A stretch of DNA of 64,000 nucleotides from Alcanivorax borkumensis SK2 (GCF_000009365.1 NC_008260.1:1089501-1153500); one strand, 5' to 3'. Counted from the stretch's first letter, positions 41,545 to 51,695 are shown. Program-made: numbers and translations. Notes: generated by a model from the letters alone, not told the origin.

Positions 41545-44181
41545 ATGGAAAGTGCAGAAATGGTGAAATTCACCCATTTGGCGGACTATCAGCCCCCAGC
41601 CTATCTAGTCGATAGAGTGGCTCTGGATGTGGATATTCGGGATGGGGTGACCACTGTGACCAGCAGTCTATCGCTGCGCCGTAATCCGGCTGCTGCTGAT
41701 TCCACGACAATGACCTTCAATGGCGAAGGGCTCACCTTACGCACTTTGGCGCTGGATGATGTGGTGCTCAATAGTGCTCGCTATCAGTATGAAGATAACC
41801 TGCTGACCGTGCGGGGCTTGCCAGATACCTGCACGTTAACGTCCGTGGTGGATATTGATCCAGAAAACAATACCGCCCTGGAAGGGTTATACCAGTCCAA
41901 TGGCATGGTCTGCACCCAGTGTGAGGCGGAAGGCTTTCGGCGTATTACCTTTTTCCCGGACCGCCCTGACGTATTGGCCCGCTTTACGACCACGGTACGT
42001 GCTGACAAGGCCCGCTATCCGCTGTTGCTGTCTAACGGTAATCCGGTGGCTTCGGGCGATGAAAAGAGTCATGGAGAAGAGGGCGCTCGTCACTGGGTGA
42101 CTTGGGAAGACCCTTTTCCGAAACCATGCTATCTGTTCGCTTTGGTGGCGGGAGATCTAGCCTGCCTGGAGGATACGTTTGTCACTGTATCGGGCCGTAA
42201 GGTGGCGTTACGCCTCTATGCTGAGCATCGTGATCTGGACAAGCTGGACCATGCCATGGCGTCGTTGAAAAATGCCATGCGCTGGGACGAACAAACCTAC
42301 GGTCGCGAATACGATCTGGATATCTACATGATTGTGGCGGTAAGCCACTTCAATATGGGGGCCATGGAAAATAAGGGCCTTAATATCTTTAACACCTCCT
42401 GTGTGCTGGCGCATCCCGCTACGACCACCGACGCCGGGTTCCAACGGGTGGAATCTGTAGTGGCCCATGAGTACTTTCATAACTGGTCTGGAAACCGGGT
42501 GACCTGCCGTGACTGGTTTCAATTGAGTCTTAAGGAAGGTTTCACGGTATTTCGTGACCAGGAATTCTCGGCGGACATGCATTCCGCCGCAGTGAAACGC
42601 GTTGAAGATGTGGATTTCCTGGTCAACCATCAATTCCCGGAAGACCAAGGCCCCATGGCCCATGCTGTTCGCCCTGAGAAATACCAGAAAATTGACAATT
42701 TCTACACCCTAACCATTTATGAAAAAGGCGCAGAAATTGTTCGTATGCAGTATCACCTGCTGGGGGCAGAGAATTTCCGCAAGGCCACGGATCATTATTT
42801 CGAGACCAATGATGGCAAGGCGGTAACTTGCGATGATTTCGTGGCCAGCATGGAAACCGTTTCCGGCTACGATTTGAGCCAGTTTAAATGTTGGTACAGC
42901 CAGGCCGGCACGCCGATACTGACGGTTACCGATGAATACCGGGACGGGCAGTATCACCTTAGGTTCCGTCAGCATACGCCCGCCACTCCCGGACAGGAGC
43001 AGAAACAGCCCTTGGTTATCCCTATTCGTCTGGCGTTGCTTGATGAGCAGGGCGCTCCCTGTGCGTTGGATGCTGGAGGCAACGGTGCGGCTGAGGGGGA
43101 GCAGGTGGTTATCATGGACCAGGCTGAGCAAACCGTGTCGTTTAATGTGCCTGCTGGGGTGACACCTTCTCTGCTGCGTGGGTTCTCAGCGCCAGTGGTG
43201 CTCGATTATGACTACTCCGTTGATCAATTGGCGCGACTGTTGGCCTACGACAGTGACGGCTATTGCCGTTGGAATGCCGCCCAGCGCCTGTACTTTGCGG
43301 CACTGGATCGGTTAGTGACCGAAACCGATGAGGCGGATGCAGAAGCCGCAGCGCTGGTGCCGGTGCTGGAGCAAGTGATTGCCCGTAGTGATGAAGATCC
43401 GGCCCAAGCGGCATTGCTGCTTTCATTACCTGGCGAGGTAGCGTTGGGAGACCGGCATAAGCCGCTGAACCCGGCCTCCATTCATCGCGCGCACAGTGCC
43501 ATGAAGAAAGCGTTAGGAAAGGCGTTGCAGTCGCACTGGTTGTCTCTGTCCGAGAACCTGCTGGCTACGGAACTGAGTATGGATGGGCGGGCGATGGGGC
43601 GGCGGCAGTTACGTAATCTGGCGTTGGATTTTTTAGCAGCAGGAGAGCACCCGGAAGCAGGTCGGATAGCCGTGGAGTTATTTGAGCTGCCACTGTGTAT
43701 GAGTGAAGAGCTTGGCGCATTGCGAGCGCTGGTACACCATGGTTTGCCCGGTGCCGATCAGGCACTGATGCAATTTGCGGATCGCTGGCAGGATGAGGCG
43801 TTGGTTATGGATCAGTGGTTTGCTGTCCAGGCATCCGTGCCGGGGGCTCACACCGTCGATCAGGTAAACCGCCTGCTTGAACACCCTGCTTTTGACTGGA
43901 AGACACCGAATCGAGTGCGAGCGCTAGTGGGCACGTTCACGAACGCAAATCCGTCGGCATTTCATGCGGAAAATGGGCAAGGGTATCAACTATTTTCGGC
44001 TGCCTTGTCTCGCTTGGACGCCATCAACCCGCAGGTTGCGGCCCGTTTGGCCAATGGGGCTTCTCGTTTGCCTGTATTGGAACCGGGCCGGAAGGCTTTA
44101 TTGGCGGAGCACCTTGCGGGTGTGCAAAAGACAGCGTCCGATAACGTGGCGGAGGTGCTTGGGCGGATCCTGTCATCCTGA
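41545..44181 (+). CDS. pepN: Aminopeptidase N
   Basis: An 878-aa M1 zinc metallopeptidase removing N-terminal residues from peptides in the cytoplasm. The substrate-recognition motif GAMEN and the zinc site HEYFHNWSGNR (His308, Glu309, His312) with the third ligand Glu in LKEGFTVF are intact. The N-terminal beta domain (LADYQPPAYLVDRVALDVDI) and long C-terminal helical domain are complete, and the length matches E. coli PepN (about 870). I start at the ATG at 41545 behind GAGGAG. It stands between two independently terminated units. Confidence 0.97.
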   Translation: MESAEMVKFTHLADYQPPAYLVDRVALDVDIRDGVTTVTSSLSLRRNPAAADSTTMTFNGEGLTLRTLALDDVVLNSARYQYEDNLLTVRGLPDTCTLTSVVDIDPENNTALEGLYQSNGMVCTQCEAEGFRRITFFPDRPDVLARFTTTVRADKARYPLLLSNGNPVASGDEKSHGEEGARHWVTWEDPFPKPCYLFALVAGDLACLEDTFVTVSGRKVALRLYAEHRDLDKLDHAMASLKNAMRWDEQTYGREYDLDIYMIVAVSHFNMGAMENKGLNIFNTSCVLAHPATTTDAGFQRVESVVAHEYFHNWSGNRVTCRDWFQLSLKEGFTVFRDQEFSADMHSAAVKRVEDVDFLVNHQFPEDQGPMAHAVRPEKYQKIDNFYTLTIYEKGAEIVRMQYHLLGAENFRKATDHYFETNDGKAVTCDDFVASMETVSGYDLSQFKCWYSQAGTPILTVTDEYRDGQYHLRFRQHTPATPGQEQKQPLVIPIRLALLDEQGAPCALDAGGNGAAEGEQVVIMDQAEQTVSFNVPAGVTPSLLRGFSAPVVLDYDYSVDQLARLLAYDSDGYCRWNAAQRLYFAALDRLVTETDEADAEAAALVPVLEQVIARSDEDPAQAALLLSLPGEVALGDRHKPLNPASIHRAHSAMKKALGKALQSHWLSLSENLLATELSMDGRAMGRRQLRNLALDFLAAGEHPEAGRIAVELFELPLCMSEELGALRALVHHGLPGADQALMQFADRWQDEALVMDQWFAVQASVPGAHTVDQVNRLLEHPAFDWKTPNRVRALVGTFTNANPSAFHAENGQGYQLFSAALSRLDAINPQVAARLANGASRLPVLEPGRKALLAEHLAGVQKTASDNVAEVLGRILSS

Positions 44182-44394
44182 TCTTCTATGGGGGTATAGA
44201 AAGAAAAAGGACGATGACTGGTTAGTCGTCAATAATAGAGCACACAGGGGATTTATTTTTTTTTCTGGTGTGTAAGAATTATGTATTAGCCTGGGCGGCA
44301 GGTCGGGAAGAATAATGAGACCTGTCGCAAATGGGAGCGACTGTTGACCGGGTAAGAACAATAAAGCCATGCGCATGGCAATTCGGAGAACTAC

Positions 44395-46413
44395 ATGAAT
44401 AATAATCACCTGTGTAGAAGCAGGCTGGCGATGGCTGTTGCCAGTATCACCGCCCTTACCGGGCTTTCCCTCCCCGCTTCAGCGGTTCAACTAGATTTCG
44501 AGAACCCGGACTGGTCGGGCCGGCTGGATACAACCTTGTCTGTGGGTGCCCTGTTTCGAACCGAGAGCCAGGATTCTATGTTGGCGGCCACCGGTGACGT
44601 GGTCGATATGGCTACGAAAGGTTATGGGTCCCAAATCAATAAGAACGATGCCAACAACAATTACGATACCGGTTTGGCGTCGTTGGTGTACAAAATTACC
44701 CCAGAGCTGGATCTGAGCTGGAAGGGGAAATATGGCATGTTTCTCCGCGGCACCGCATTTTATGATCAGGTGATCATGGGCGGTGGGCATGATGGTGGGC
44801 AGTTGATTAAGGCTGCTGGCTACCCTGGCGCCATGGGTTTTACCCGTTACGCCACGTATTCTGATTACGCGAATAATGGCACCGGTGATGATTTCAGCGG
44901 TGACGCTGAACGATACGCCGGCCAGCGTGCTCGTCTTTTAGATGCGTATGTGTGGGGGAACTTCGATATGTTCGAGCGCCCATTGAATGTTCGCCTTGGG
45001 CAGCAGGTGATCAACTGGGGTGAAGCCTTGTTTATGCAGAATGGGGTGAATACGGCGAACTACTTTGATTTGAATGCCTTGCGCCTGCCGGGCTCCGAAA
45101 TTAAGGAAGCCTTGCTGCCGCTGGATAGCGTCTACTTCTCTTATGGCCTGACCTTTAATGCAACCGTGGAAGCTTTTTACCAGTTTGAATGGAAAAACTC
45201 TGAGGATGCGCCCTCGGGTACTTACTTCTCTACCCATGATGGCTTCCCGGGTAAAGGGGCAGACAATGTCATCGTCGATGGTCGAGTTGTTGCGCTGAGC
45301 GCTGTTCAGGCGGGTGCAATTCCTTCGCCGGGGCTCCTTGAGCCTGGTTTTGCGAATTATACCGCGTCTAATTACGGTTCTGGTTATCAGTATGAAGCGA
45401 CTCAGGTAACAGTAAATCGAATTCGCGATAAAGAGGCTAGCGATAGTGGTCAGTTTGGTTTGGCGTACCGTTACTTCGCAGAAGGGCTAAACGGTACTGA
45501 GTTTGCGCTTTATTATACGCGAACCCATGCTCGTACCCCCGTCGTTGGTTCTAGCCTGAATAACCTCGAAAACGGCAAGGGTGGTGGCGTTACAGAAATG
45601 GCTAGAACCATTGATACCGCTGAGTATCAGATGGCCTATGTAGAAGACCAAGACATGTTCGGCGCAAGTTTTAATACCAGTGTCGGTAATATGTCACTTG
45701 CTGGGGAGCTGGCGTATAGGCCTAAACGTGCCATTATTAACGAAGGGGGTGATAACCTGATATCTGCTCTTGCTGGTGTTGCGGGTCAATCCGCTTTGCA
45801 GGGTCAGGATGTGGCTATCGGTGATTTGACAGGGCATTGTGTTCGCGCGGAAATGGGGGGCTCCTGCTTGTCTGCGGACACGTTAGTACAAGATGGCCAT
45901 CTCTACTATTTCTACGATGAGGTAGAAAGTTACAACGGTTCTTTAGTCAGTATCTTCAATTTCGGCCCGACGTTTGGCGCTGATGGCCTGATTGCATTGC
46001 TGGAATTGGGCGTCGAACACATTGAAGGGCTTGAAAATCCTGACCTGGAATACAACTCTACGGCGGCAATTCTAGATTCTGAAGCGCAAATTCTCAGCCC
46101 TGATGACCCGAACAGGTATTACATGGACCCCACCTCCTGGGGCTACCGTGCGGTGCTGAAAGCGGATTACAGCAATGTCTTTGCTGGTGTTTCCATGAGC
46201 CCGAGTGTGCGTTTTGCTCATGATGTAAATGGTAACTCTCCGATTGGCGGCAACTTTATGGAAGACCGTAAGGCTGCGACACTGGGGGTGAGTTTTCTGT
46301 ACTTGAATAACCTAAAAGTGGCCATGTCTGCTACCACGTTCTGGGGCGCCAAATACTCCAACAAACTGGCCGACCGGAACAACGCGTCCGTTTCTGTTAA
46401 GTACTCTTTCTAA
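44395..46413 (+). CDS. DUF1302 outer-membrane protein
   Basis: A 672-aa protein with a signal peptide (cleavage after about LPASA) and the DUF1302 layout. It starts VQLDFENPDWSGRLDTTLSVGALFRTES, then LRGTAFYDQV, RLLDAYVWGNFDMFERPLNVRLGQQVINWGEALFM and LPLDSVYFSYGLTFNATVEAFYQFEWK, and ends with alternating beta-strand sequence and a terminal Phe (VSVKYSF) typical of outer-membrane barrels. It is first of a four-gene set with DUF1329, YCF48 and MMPL genes, a linkage common in pseudomonads and marine gammaproteobacteria. It probably forms the outer-membrane component for a hydrophobic cargo; the cargo is unknown. Confidence 0.9.
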   Translation: MNNNHLCRSRLAMAVASITALTGLSLPASAVQLDFENPDWSGRLDTTLSVGALFRTESQDSMLAATGDVVDMATKGYGSQINKNDANNNYDTGLASLVYKITPELDLSWKGKYGMFLRGTAFYDQVIMGGGHDGGQLIKAAGYPGAMGFTRYATYSDYANNGTGDDFSGDAERYAGQRARLLDAYVWGNFDMFERPLNVRLGQQVINWGEALFMQNGVNTANYFDLNALRLPGSEIKEALLPLDSVYFSYGLTFNATVEAFYQFEWKNSEDAPSGTYFSTHDGFPGKGADNVIVDGRVVALSAVQAGAIPSPGLLEPGFANYTASNYGSGYQYEATQVTVNRIRDKEASDSGQFGLAYRYFAEGLNGTEFALYYTRTHARTPVVGSSLNNLENGKGGGVTEMARTIDTAEYQMAYVEDQDMFGASFNTSVGNMSLAGELAYRPKRAIINEGGDNLISALAGVAGQSALQGQDVAIGDLTGHCVRAEMGGSCLSADTLVQDGHLYYFYDEVESYNGSLVSIFNFGPTFGADGLIALLELGVEHIEGLENPDLEYNSTAAILDSEAQILSPDDPNRYYMDPTSWGYRAVLKADYSNVFAGVSMSPSVRFAHDVNGNSPIGGNFMEDRKAATLGVSFLYLNNLKVAMSATTFWGAKYSNKLADRNNASVSVKYSF

Positions 46414-46420
46414 TATGTTC

Positions 46421-46440
46421 CAGGTCGGAGTGCCGGCCTG
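46421..46440 (+). other. Intercistronic hairpin between DUF1302 and DUF1329 genes
   Basis: 8-bp stem CAGGTCGG/CCGGCCTG (one G-U pair) with loop AGTG just after the DUF1302 stop. The short T-poor tail suggests partial attenuation or mRNA end protection, not full termination. Confidence 0.4.
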
Positions 46441-46459
46441 TTGTTAACGGAGAGCAATC

Positions 46460-47866
46460 ATGTTGAAGAAACTGACCGCAATGGGCGGTGCTTTGGCTCT
46501 GTCCTTGAGTGTGACGGCCAATGTGCACGCTGGCGTATCTAGCCAAGAGGCGGCGAAATTGGGTAAATCGCTGACGCCTTTCGGTGCACAGGTCAAAGGT
46601 AACGGCAAAACCATTTCAACCGGGCTGGGCATTCCGGATTACACCGGCGGCATCCAGCGCAAAGATATTCCCAAGACCTATACCCGTCCGGGCCAACATC
46701 ACCCAGATCCGTACACCGCTGACAAAATTGCTTTCACGATCACCGCTCAGAACGTGTCCCAGTATGCGGACAAAGTGCCTGACGGCGTGCAGGCGATGCT
46801 GAAGACTTACCCGGATACGTTTAAAATGAACGTCTATCCGAGCCGCCGCTCCACCTCAGCGCCACAATGGGTATACGACAACACTAAGAATAATGCCATT
46901 AAGGCCAAGCTGGGTGAAACCGGCGTGGATAATGCTTTCGGTGGCATTCCGTTCCCGATTCTCAGTGGTACTAATGAGCAAAAAGCCAAGCAGGCTGTCT
47001 GGAACCATATTTTGCGCTGGCGCGGTTTGTACGTGGTTCGCCGTGCTTCGGAAGTAGCGGTGCAGCGTAGCGGTGCTTACTCGCTGATTACCTCTCAGCA
47101 GGAAGTGTACTTCCGTTACTATGACCCGAAGTACAATTTTGAAAGCCTGGACAATATCATTTTCTATTACCTGTCCTTTACTAAGGCCCCGGCCCGTCTG
47201 GCCGGTGGTGCCGTACTGGTACACGAAATGCTGGACCAGAAACAAATGCCACGCCAAGCCTGGGGGTATAACGCAGGTCAGCGTCGTGTTCGTCGTGCGC
47301 CTAACCTAGCATACGATACTCCGATTGCTGCAGCGGATGGCCTGCGTACTGCCGATGACACCGATATGTATAACGGTGCACCTGACAAGTACAACTGGAC
47401 GCTAGTCAGCGATAAACCGGTGGAAATGTTCATCCCGTATAACAACTACAAACTGGATGATCCGAATGTGAAATATGAGACCCTACTGCAAAAGGGGCAT
47501 GTGAATTCGGATTACCAGCGTTGGGAGTTGCATCGCGTTTGGGTGGTGGAAGCCAACCTGAAAGAGGGTGAGCGGCATATCTACGCCAAACGCCGTTTCT
47601 ACATTGATGCGGACTCCTGGCAGATCGCCGCCATCGACCAGTACGACCGTCGTGGTGAGTTGTGGCGGGTCAGCTTAGCCTATATTAAGAATTACTACGA
47701 AGTACCAAGCCAGTGGACCGCACTGGATACGTTCCACGATCTGCGCGCCCAGCGTTACCACGTGCAGTTCTTGGATAACGAGGAGTCCTCTATCCTGGAT
47801 TATAGTCAGCCAGTACCCGGCGACCGTTATTTCCACCCAGCAGCGCTACGCCGACGCGGCCGTTAA
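46460..47866 (+). CDS. DUF1329 periplasmic/outer-membrane-associated protein
   Basis: A 468-aa protein with a clear signal peptide (MLKKLTAMGGALALSLSVTANVHA). The mature part carries DUF1329 landmarks: AAKLGKSLTPFGAQVKGN, GIPFPILSGTNEQKAKQAVWNHILRWRG, SLDNIIFYYLSFTKAPARLAGGAVLVHE, QAWGYNAGQRRVRRAPNLAYDTP and HRVWVVEANLKEGERHIYAKRRFYIDADSWQIAAIDQYDRRGELWRV. The last blocks resemble the LolA/LppX-type lipid-binding fold, so a lipid- or lipoprotein-carrier role is inferred. It lies 46 bases after the DUF1302 gene and belongs to the same operon. Confidence 0.9.
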   Translation: MLKKLTAMGGALALSLSVTANVHAGVSSQEAAKLGKSLTPFGAQVKGNGKTISTGLGIPDYTGGIQRKDIPKTYTRPGQHHPDPYTADKIAFTITAQNVSQYADKVPDGVQAMLKTYPDTFKMNVYPSRRSTSAPQWVYDNTKNNAIKAKLGETGVDNAFGGIPFPILSGTNEQKAKQAVWNHILRWRGLYVVRRASEVAVQRSGAYSLITSQQEVYFRYYDPKYNFESLDNIIFYYLSFTKAPARLAGGAVLVHEMLDQKQMPRQAWGYNAGQRRVRRAPNLAYDTPIAAADGLRTADDTDMYNGAPDKYNWTLVSDKPVEMFIPYNNYKLDDPNVKYETLLQKGHVNSDYQRWELHRVWVVEANLKEGERHIYAKRRFYIDADSWQIAAIDQYDRRGELWRVSLAYIKNYYEVPSQWTALDTFHDLRAQRYHVQFLDNEESSILDYSQPVPGDRYFHPAALRRRGR

Positions 47867-47981
47867 TTATAAAAAAATGCCGGTTTAATGAAGCCGGAAA
47901 GCCAAGGCGACCGGAGTGCTTATGGCACCCGGTTGGTTTTGCTTGGCCGTGAAGCAGGGCCTTTGGGAAGAGCAAAAAAGA

Positions 47982-49073
47982 ATGAAAAAAACAGTGTTAA
48001 TGGCCTTGTCAGCCGTGCTGTCTGCACCTTCGCAGGCAGATTTCGTTTCCAATAATGGGCCTCTGGTTACGGCAAACAGCTATTTGGATATCGCCTATGC
48101 GGATAACCGGATCGTTGCTGTGGGTGACCGAGGCAAAATTCTGTATTCCGATGATCAAGGTGATCATTGGACGCAGGCGATCACACCGTCTGAAGTGCTG
48201 CTCACCTCCGTTTGTTTTGCCGATGCTCGCCACGGTTGGGCTGTTGGCCATGATGCGTTGGTATTAGCCAGCAGTGATGGCGGAGAATCCTGGACCGTTC
48301 AGTACAGTGATCCTTTGGGGGGCGACGGCGATGTAGGGCTCGCGGAAGAAAAACGGGACGATTACTCCATGGATGATCTCTATGGTGATCCCTACAGCGA
48401 TAATGCTTACGGGGATGACGGTGGTGATCTTTATGATGGTAGCGATAGAGTCATGGCACCAGTGGATACATCTGGTGCGCCGTTGCTGGATGTGTTTTGC
48501 GACAGCCGTGAGAGTGCAGTCGCCGTAGGGGGCTATGGTTATTTCCTGAAAACCAGCGATGGCGGAGCAACCTGGGATAAAGCCCTGGACAGCTTGGATA
48601 ATCGTGAGGGTTGGCACCTGTACGATTATACCGCCGTGAAAGGGGGCAATGACCGTTACGTTGTAGGCGAAAAAGGTCTCATGTTCCATTCCGCCGACAA
48701 AGGCATCCGTTGGAAAAAGCTAGATAGCCCCTATGGCGGCACCCTGTTCGGTGTAACCCCGATTTCTGATAACAACGTCCTGACATATGGCTTGCAGGGC
48801 AATGTGTGGTTGACGGCTAATCGGGGGCGCAGCTGGGTGAAAATTCCCTCAAAGCTGACCCGTGGTATCAACGATGGCACCGTACTGGCGGATGGCACGG
48901 TGGTGCTGGTCACAAATGCTGGCGGCATCCTTACCAGTCGCGATGGTGGTCAATCCTTTTCCCTACGGTACCTGCCGGGCCGCCGTTCAATCTCCGCTGT
49001 TCTTCCCCGTGATGCGGGCGGCATTCTTGTCGCCGGGCAGGGTGGGCTGCGTGTGATCGAAGACGTTAAATAA
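47982..49073 (+). CDS. YCF48-related/BNR-repeat periplasmic protein
   Basis: A 363-aa secreted protein, signal peptide MKKTVLMALSAVLSAPSQA, then a predicted beta-propeller with repeats of the YCF48/BNR type (GDRGKILYSDDQGDHW, GWAVGHDALVLASSDGGESW, KTSDGGATWD, SADKGIRWKKL, NRGRSWVKI, TSRDGGQSF). About residues 125-157 hold an unusual Asp/Tyr/Gly-rich insert (DDYSMDDLYGDPYSDNAYGD and on) between repeats. I start at the ATG at 47982. It ends 10 bases before the MMPL gene. YCF48 proteins assist photosystem assembly in plants; in this bacterial cluster an assembly or scaffolding role for the envelope machine is inferred. Confidence 0.88.
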   Translation: MKKTVLMALSAVLSAPSQADFVSNNGPLVTANSYLDIAYADNRIVAVGDRGKILYSDDQGDHWTQAITPSEVLLTSVCFADARHGWAVGHDALVLASSDGGESWTVQYSDPLGGDGDVGLAEEKRDDYSMDDLYGDPYSDNAYGDDGGDLYDGSDRVMAPVDTSGAPLLDVFCDSRESAVAVGGYGYFLKTSDGGATWDKALDSLDNREGWHLYDYTAVKGGNDRYVVGEKGLMFHSADKGIRWKKLDSPYGGTLFGVTPISDNNVLTYGLQGNVWLTANRGRSWVKIPSKLTRGINDGTVLADGTVVLVTNAGGILTSRDGGQSFSLRYLPGRRSISAVLPRDAGGILVAGQGGLRVIEDVK

Positions 49074-49083
49074 GGGGCACAGC

Positions 49084-51465
49084 ATGTCTGGTCGCATTTC
49101 AAGAAGTATTGCCAGTGGGCTGTTTGCTTTTCGGCCCCTAATTCTCCTGGCTTTTATTGCAGCCACAGTGCTGTTGGGTTTCCAAGCCAGTAAGATCGAA
49201 CTGAACACCGATATTCGCAAGTTGATCCCGCTGGATCATCCGTATATCCAGAATTACCTGGAGCATCAGAACGACTTGAGCCTGGGCAATGATGTCCGGG
49301 TAATTGTTGCTGAAACCCAGAGTGAAGACATTTTCAACGACGATTACGTTAAAGCGTTGAAAGAAATCACCGATGAAGTGTTCGCATTGGAGGGGGTGGA
49401 TCCCAGCAAGATCCGTTCATTGTGGACCAGCAATGTGCGCTGGAATGAAGTTACGGAGCAAGGCTTTCAAGGCGGTGAGGTGATTCCCGCCGGTTACGAT
49501 GGCTCCCAGGACTCACTGGAGCAGTTGCGCACCAATGTTTTGCGCTCCGGTCAAGTAGGCCGTCTGGTCGCTGATAATTTCCAGTCTAGTGTTGTGCATG
49601 CTTATTTGCTGGATGCTCTGGGGGAGGATGGGGTTGATATTCCGGCTCTCTCTACCCGTCTTGAAGAGATTCGCAGTCAGTATCAAGAGAAATACCCTAA
49701 CGTCCGCATTCACATTGTCGGGTTGGCCAAAAAAGCCGGTGATGTGATGGCCGCGGCGGAAGAAGTGGCCATGTTCTTCTTCTTCACCCTGGCGCTAATT
49801 GCGCTACTGCTGCTAATTGATACTCGCTGCCTGCGCAGTGCCCTGACCGTTACTGTTTGTTCCTTTGTGGCGGTAATCTGGCAGCTCGGGATTGTGAGTA
49901 GTCTGGGTTTTACCATCGATCCGTACTCCATGCTGGTGCCGTTCCTCGTCTTTGCCATTGCGGTTTCTCATGGTGTCCAGATTGTGAATACCCTGGCTAA
50001 CTACGCAGCGCAAGGGCTCAGTTCCCTGGAAGCCGCCCGTTCCACTTTCCGGGCATTGTGTGTGCCGGGCATGGTGGCATTGGTGTCGGATGCCATTGGT
50101 TTCCTCACGCTCTACATGATTGATGTGGGTGTGATTCGTGAGCTGGCCATGGCGGCCAGTATCGGCGTGGCCGTGATTATTATTTCCAACTTGGTGATCG
50201 TGCCGTTGGTGCTGTCCTACCTGGGCGTAAGTGATGCGTCCATTCGAAAGATTCAGGCAGGAGAGAAGAAAGATCACCCGTTGGCTGGCCTGTTTGCCCG
50301 CTTCACGCGTACGCCTTTGGCTGCTCTGTCCATTGCCGTGGCCGTGGCCGGTTACGGAGTGGGTATCTATATGAGCCAAGACCTGAAAATCGGTGACTTG
50401 GACAAGGGGGCCCCCGAGCTGTGGCCGGACCCATGTGAAGATATGGAATGTCCGCGTGGCTATGAGCCCAAGCCTCGTTACCGCTATAACCACGATGTGA
50501 ACTTCCTGGTATCGAATTATTCAGTGAGCGCCGACGTTTTGGTGGTTATGGGCAAGACACCAGTGGAATCCTGCAACACCTACCAAGCTATGCAGACGGT
50601 GGATGATCTAGCGTGGAACCTGCGTAATGTAGAAGGGGTGCAGGATGTGGCCACGATTGCGTCTGCTACGAAACAGATATCCACCAACATGAATGAAGGC
50701 TCCATGAAGTGGGCGACCATTTCTCGAGACCAGTATGCGTTGAATAACGTGATGAGCTTCATGCCTGATCGCTTATACAACTTGGACTGTTCGCTGACGC
50801 CGATTTTCGTGTTCCTCGATGACCACAAGGCGGAAACCCTAGAACGTGTTACCCGTGCGGTGGCTGATTTTTCCCAGATCCGTAACAACCCGGATGTGTT
50901 GGAGTTGAAGCTGGCTTCCGGCAACGCAGGTGTGGAGGCTGCCACAAACCAGACCATTGCCGCTAGCCAGTACCCCATGTTGGCGCTGGTGTATGCGGTG
51001 GTGTCTGTGTTGATTCTGATTGCTTTCCGCTCTTTTCGGGCGGTGATTTGTATCATCGTGCCGCTTGGGTTGACCTCGATTCTTTGCCAGGCGTTGATGG
51101 CGTATCTAGGGATAGGTGTGAAAGTGGCGACGCTTCCGGTGATTGCTCTAGGTGTGGGTATCGGTGTGGATTACGGTATTTATATCTACAGCAAGTTATC
51201 CGAGTACCTGAAGCGGGGTATGAATTTGGAGGAGGCCTACAAGCAAACGTTGAAAACTACTGGTAAAGCGGTGGCCTTTACTGGGATCACTTTGGCGGTG
51301 GGGGTGATTTTCTGGGGGTTTAGTTCCATTAAATTCCAGGCGGACATGGGCATCTTGCTGACCTTTATGTTCCTGTGGAACATGATTGGCGCTCTGTGGC
51401 TTCTGCCTGCTCTGGCTCGTTTCCTGCTCAAGCCTGATTCAGTCCGCGTGAACCTTCGTAGTTAA
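49084..51465 (+). CDS. MMPL/RND-superfamily transporter
   Basis: A 793-aa inner-membrane protein with the hydrophobic-RND layout. TM1 (about 20-40) is followed by a periplasmic loop starting with the family signature KIELNTDIRKLIPLDHPYIQNY. Five TMs follow (about 225-390, including FVAVIWQLGIVSSLGFTIDPYSMLVPFLVFAIAVSHGVQ), then TM7, a second periplasmic loop, and a last TM block with IALGVGIGVDYGIYIYSKL and AVAFTGITLAVGVIFWGFS. Conserved Asp in GVGVDYG-type helices suits proton coupling. No AcrB-type docking domain is seen. Linkage with DUF1302/DUF1329/YCF48 suggests export or trafficking of lipids or other hydrophobic compounds. A terminator follows. Confidence 0.92.
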   Translation: MSGRISRSIASGLFAFRPLILLAFIAATVLLGFQASKIELNTDIRKLIPLDHPYIQNYLEHQNDLSLGNDVRVIVAETQSEDIFNDDYVKALKEITDEVFALEGVDPSKIRSLWTSNVRWNEVTEQGFQGGEVIPAGYDGSQDSLEQLRTNVLRSGQVGRLVADNFQSSVVHAYLLDALGEDGVDIPALSTRLEEIRSQYQEKYPNVRIHIVGLAKKAGDVMAAAEEVAMFFFFTLALIALLLLIDTRCLRSALTVTVCSFVAVIWQLGIVSSLGFTIDPYSMLVPFLVFAIAVSHGVQIVNTLANYAAQGLSSLEAARSTFRALCVPGMVALVSDAIGFLTLYMIDVGVIRELAMAASIGVAVIIISNLVIVPLVLSYLGVSDASIRKIQAGEKKDHPLAGLFARFTRTPLAALSIAVAVAGYGVGIYMSQDLKIGDLDKGAPELWPDPCEDMECPRGYEPKPRYRYNHDVNFLVSNYSVSADVLVVMGKTPVESCNTYQAMQTVDDLAWNLRNVEGVQDVATIASATKQISTNMNEGSMKWATISRDQYALNNVMSFMPDRLYNLDCSLTPIFVFLDDHKAETLERVTRAVADFSQIRNNPDVLELKLASGNAGVEAATNQTIAASQYPMLALVYAVVSVLILIAFRSFRAVICIIVPLGLTSILCQALMAYLGIGVKVATLPVIALGVGIGVDYGIYIYSKLSEYLKRGMNLEEAYKQTLKTTGKAVAFTGITLAVGVIFWGFSSIKFQADMGILLTFMFLWNMIGALWLLPALARFLLKPDSVRVNLRS

Positions 51466-51495
51466 CCAGCGCGCTGATTCGTTGGTTGTGTTTAG

Positions 51496-51517
51496 CCCGG
51501 CTCTGCCGGGTTTTTTT
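51496..51517 (+). terminator. Terminator after the MMPL gene
   Basis: Stem CCCGGC/GCCGGG with loop TCT and seven T residues, 30 bases after the stop; closes the four-gene envelope operon. Confidence 0.9.
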
Positions 51518-51659
51518 ATGCCGTTTTGCGGCTGCTAGAGCGCCCGTAGCATGTCACCTGTTCAACAATTGAGACTGTGGACGTAGGCTGGGTGCTCAAT
51601 TGGTTCACTGTTCTTCCTACTGTTCGACACAAAACATCGAAGTCCCCGATGCCCTTGGC

Positions 51660-51665
51660 TATAAT
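51660..51665 (+). promoter_or_regulatory. -10 box of pyrD
   Basis: Perfect TATAAT 31 bases before the pyrD start. No good -35 at standard spacing. It implies a short leader. Confidence 0.5.
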
Positions 51666-51695
51666 GCCGGCGATTACTACCGATCGGGCTCTTTC

